From positions 1,922,501-1,986,500 of the forward strand of contig NC_087385.1 of the NCBI RefSeq assembly GCF_963675165.1: 64,000 bases of DNA, written 5' to 3'. The notes below the pieces were generated by a model, which was not told the DNA's origin, did not search any database, and worked only from the letters and a program-made list of their open reading frames with translations. Positions 62,114 to 64,000 of the stretch are shown piece by piece. The translations under genes and the position numbers were made by a program. The first letter of the stretch is position 1. Every line of letters starts with the position of its first letter. Origin of the DNA: Halichondria panicea. Its lineage: Eukaryota > Porifera > Demospongiae > Suberitida > Halichondriidae.

Positions 62114-63710
62114 GTGAGGGTCATTACCGTATAATCTGGTTAGTATGCGCATGCGCCTTGCGCCTATGGAAAAGAACAGGCCTCTATGCGCCTATTATCG
62201 TTATAAAGATTAACCACACCCATGACATTTCAATGAAGCAAATCTCCATAGCTAGCTCGATTGTTTGTCTGCAAGAGATCTATAGTTATTATATATCTGA
62301 CAGCTGAAGTGACCCCGTACCATGAATAATGGAAAAGTGTCACTAAAATAGAAAACTAGAATTACCAAAACTCCAACTCAAAAGTCTACTATTCGCCGTC
62401 ACGGTTACACGGCGAACAGTGGACTGGTCAATAAACTCTGTGTAGAATCTTGTGTTGCACAATCAGCATATCAGATAAGATTCTAAGTGGCTGTGGTTTT
62501 TGTGACGTCAGTCTACTAGCACGTGATACTTAGACTACCAAAAAACTAGCTACACAAAAAGTATTCTAGTGCTGTGTTAGTACGTACCATATTACAGCTA
62601 TATAATATAGTTTTCATTACTCAAATTGACAACTTGCACACTAATGCCTTGCGCCTATGCGTGCATGGTGGTGAGCATCACGTGACTGCATTCAACGTCA
62701 CCATCAATGATATTTTTGCCACAAGTATCGTGGAAAACGTTGCATGAGTCTCTACACAGAGTGTGCAAAAAGTGTTGGCTTGCAAGTATAACGCCTCAGT
62801 AGACTAGTCTATAATTCATTAAAAATTCTGCAAAAATAAATTTACCTTCTAGGCTACCTACCTACCTAGTAAGTATGTATTATAGAAGTAGAAGGCTAAT
62901 CAGCAAAGTATAAGCAATAACATCAATATTCCTTCTGCATGTTTACTGCTTTAAAGAACTTCTTGAGGCCATGCATGGAAGCATGCAGTGCCATGTACGT
63001 TCTTATTAGCTATAAGCACCTCAAAAAATAATTAGATGTAGTTCTTATTTAGAACAAAAAAAAATTTAAATTCTACAGTTGGTGCTTGTATTAGTCTATA
63101 ATTAGAACAACTACTGTAGCAGCTAAGCTGGCTAATTTATAGCTAGCTAAACTGTAGCGGTACAGCGCTTTAACAGAGAGAATCTACTACACAATTGAAG
63201 TCCCAAGTTGTTTATAGCTAAAATAGTACAGCTATAGCTATAGTAAGTAGATCTTAAGTGAAGTGTTTTCTTGAGTGAAAGGGAGGTTCCATCATAGATT
63301 ATTGAAGAGTGGGATTCAAAACACATATGTAAATGCGTGACCCATCTGTGTTTATGGTTATGTTTCCTCCTTTTCTGCCTCCATGACATGAAATTGACCT
63401 TTTTCCTATGATAATTTTAGTAAATACATCTTTAACAGCCAAAAAGTCAGTCAGCAAGGTTATACTACTGACTAGCCAGAAAGAGACATGAGACAAGAAG
63501 GAAGGCTACTAGCTAGGATCAAGTTGGGCTACTAGCTTCTATTCGTATTTCAAAAGTTAGAATTAGAGGAGCTCTTTGTCATTGTATGAAAGAGTCTACA
63601 GTGGGATCAGACGGAGTATTAATAGAAGTTCAAGAACACGTCAACTCCTCTTTTCAGAAAGTATATAGATATATTATCTATAATTTATTATACAAACAAT
63701 TTAATGCATT
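62114..63710. other. No exon or gene recognised
   Basis: AT-rich sequence with scattered short direct repeats. None of the frames here (up to 80 codons) shows a RING cysteine pattern or any family I know. Confidence 0.5.
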
Positions 63711-63714
63711 AATA

Positions 63715-64000
63715 CAGAAATAATGAAAGCACCGCGGGTGCTGGTGCCTCGGTGGATATGCCAAAGCTAGATAGCATAACACTATTATACACAGTCATGA
63801 TGAACATTGCATTGCATTATGCTGCATGCAAACTCAAAGAGTGGGTAATGATCGACCATGATTGTTGTTATGATGCCAAAAGTTGAAGTCTAACTGCCAT
63901 CAGCAGAGCCTTGCAGCTCTCTTATCACTCCTGCAGCTACCAATAGTTAGCGTTCTAGTGCAGAGCCAACTACTAAGTAGAGTAGCAACGCTCGGTAAAC
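63715..64000 (-). repeat. CACCGAGGC-family repeat, reverse, cut by window end
   Basis: AATGAAAGCACCGCGGGTGC, GGTGCCTCGGTGGA, GTAATGATCGACCATGATTG and GAGCCAACTACTAAGTAGAG. It is the inverse of the copies at 3590-4610 and 29630-29938. Confidence 0.7.

Overview
The window looks like animal nuclear DNA, AT-rich and crowded with short transposable elements. It holds most of the ATPase core of one giant intron-rich gene on the + strand: an RNF213 (mysterin)-type AAA+ protein. I assembled 22 exons between 5251 and about 62113. Every junction has GT..AG ends, and the codon phases agree across all 21 junctions. Exons 1-21 total 7490 bp (about 2,496 codons) of one open frame. The gene is open at both ends: no initiator exon is recognised upstream, and no RING/E3 module is seen before the window ends. 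The residue style of the gene (a Walker A of the form GETGVGKT, a very long Walker A to Walker B spacing) and the repeat types suggest an early-branching invertebrate, perhaps a sponge. That placement is inference.

Layout: 1-5250 has no recognised exon and is repeat-rich. Exons 1-5 (5251-19605) encode the segment before the first ATPase. Exons 6-10 (19837-33716) encode the first ATPase-competent AAA unit, with Walker A in exon 6, Walker B in exon 9 and an AACNPHR sensor-like motif in exon 10. Exon 11 (39677-41464, 1788 bp) carries a complete second AAA unit (GAPGSSKT, FMDEAG). Exons 12-14 carry the later AAA units, and exons 15-22 look like the helical linker/hinge that precedes the RING in this family.

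The introns are built from mobile elements. Intron 3 contains a 5.5-kb TA-flanked TIR transposon (11714-17254) with a broken psq/CENP-B + DDE pogo-type transposase and a HIRAN-like ORF. A second TIR element (12003-14874) is nested in it and carries an 11-copy, 91-bp minisatellite. A 989-bp deletion derivative of the same TIR family sits in intron 14 (45994-46982). Intron 7 holds a decayed Ty3/gypsy pol fragment with integrase-like sequence before the reverse transcriptase (Gmr1-like order) and an RNase H piece in opposite orientation. Intron 7 also holds a LINE reverse-transcriptase tail (30340-30790). Many MITE families recur, including TA-inserting elements with CCGTATA ends, fold-back elements, C/G-tract elements with CAGGGTT ends, and elements carrying a conserved short start-codon motif. 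No rRNA, tRNA, CRISPR or prokaryotic operon structure was seen.
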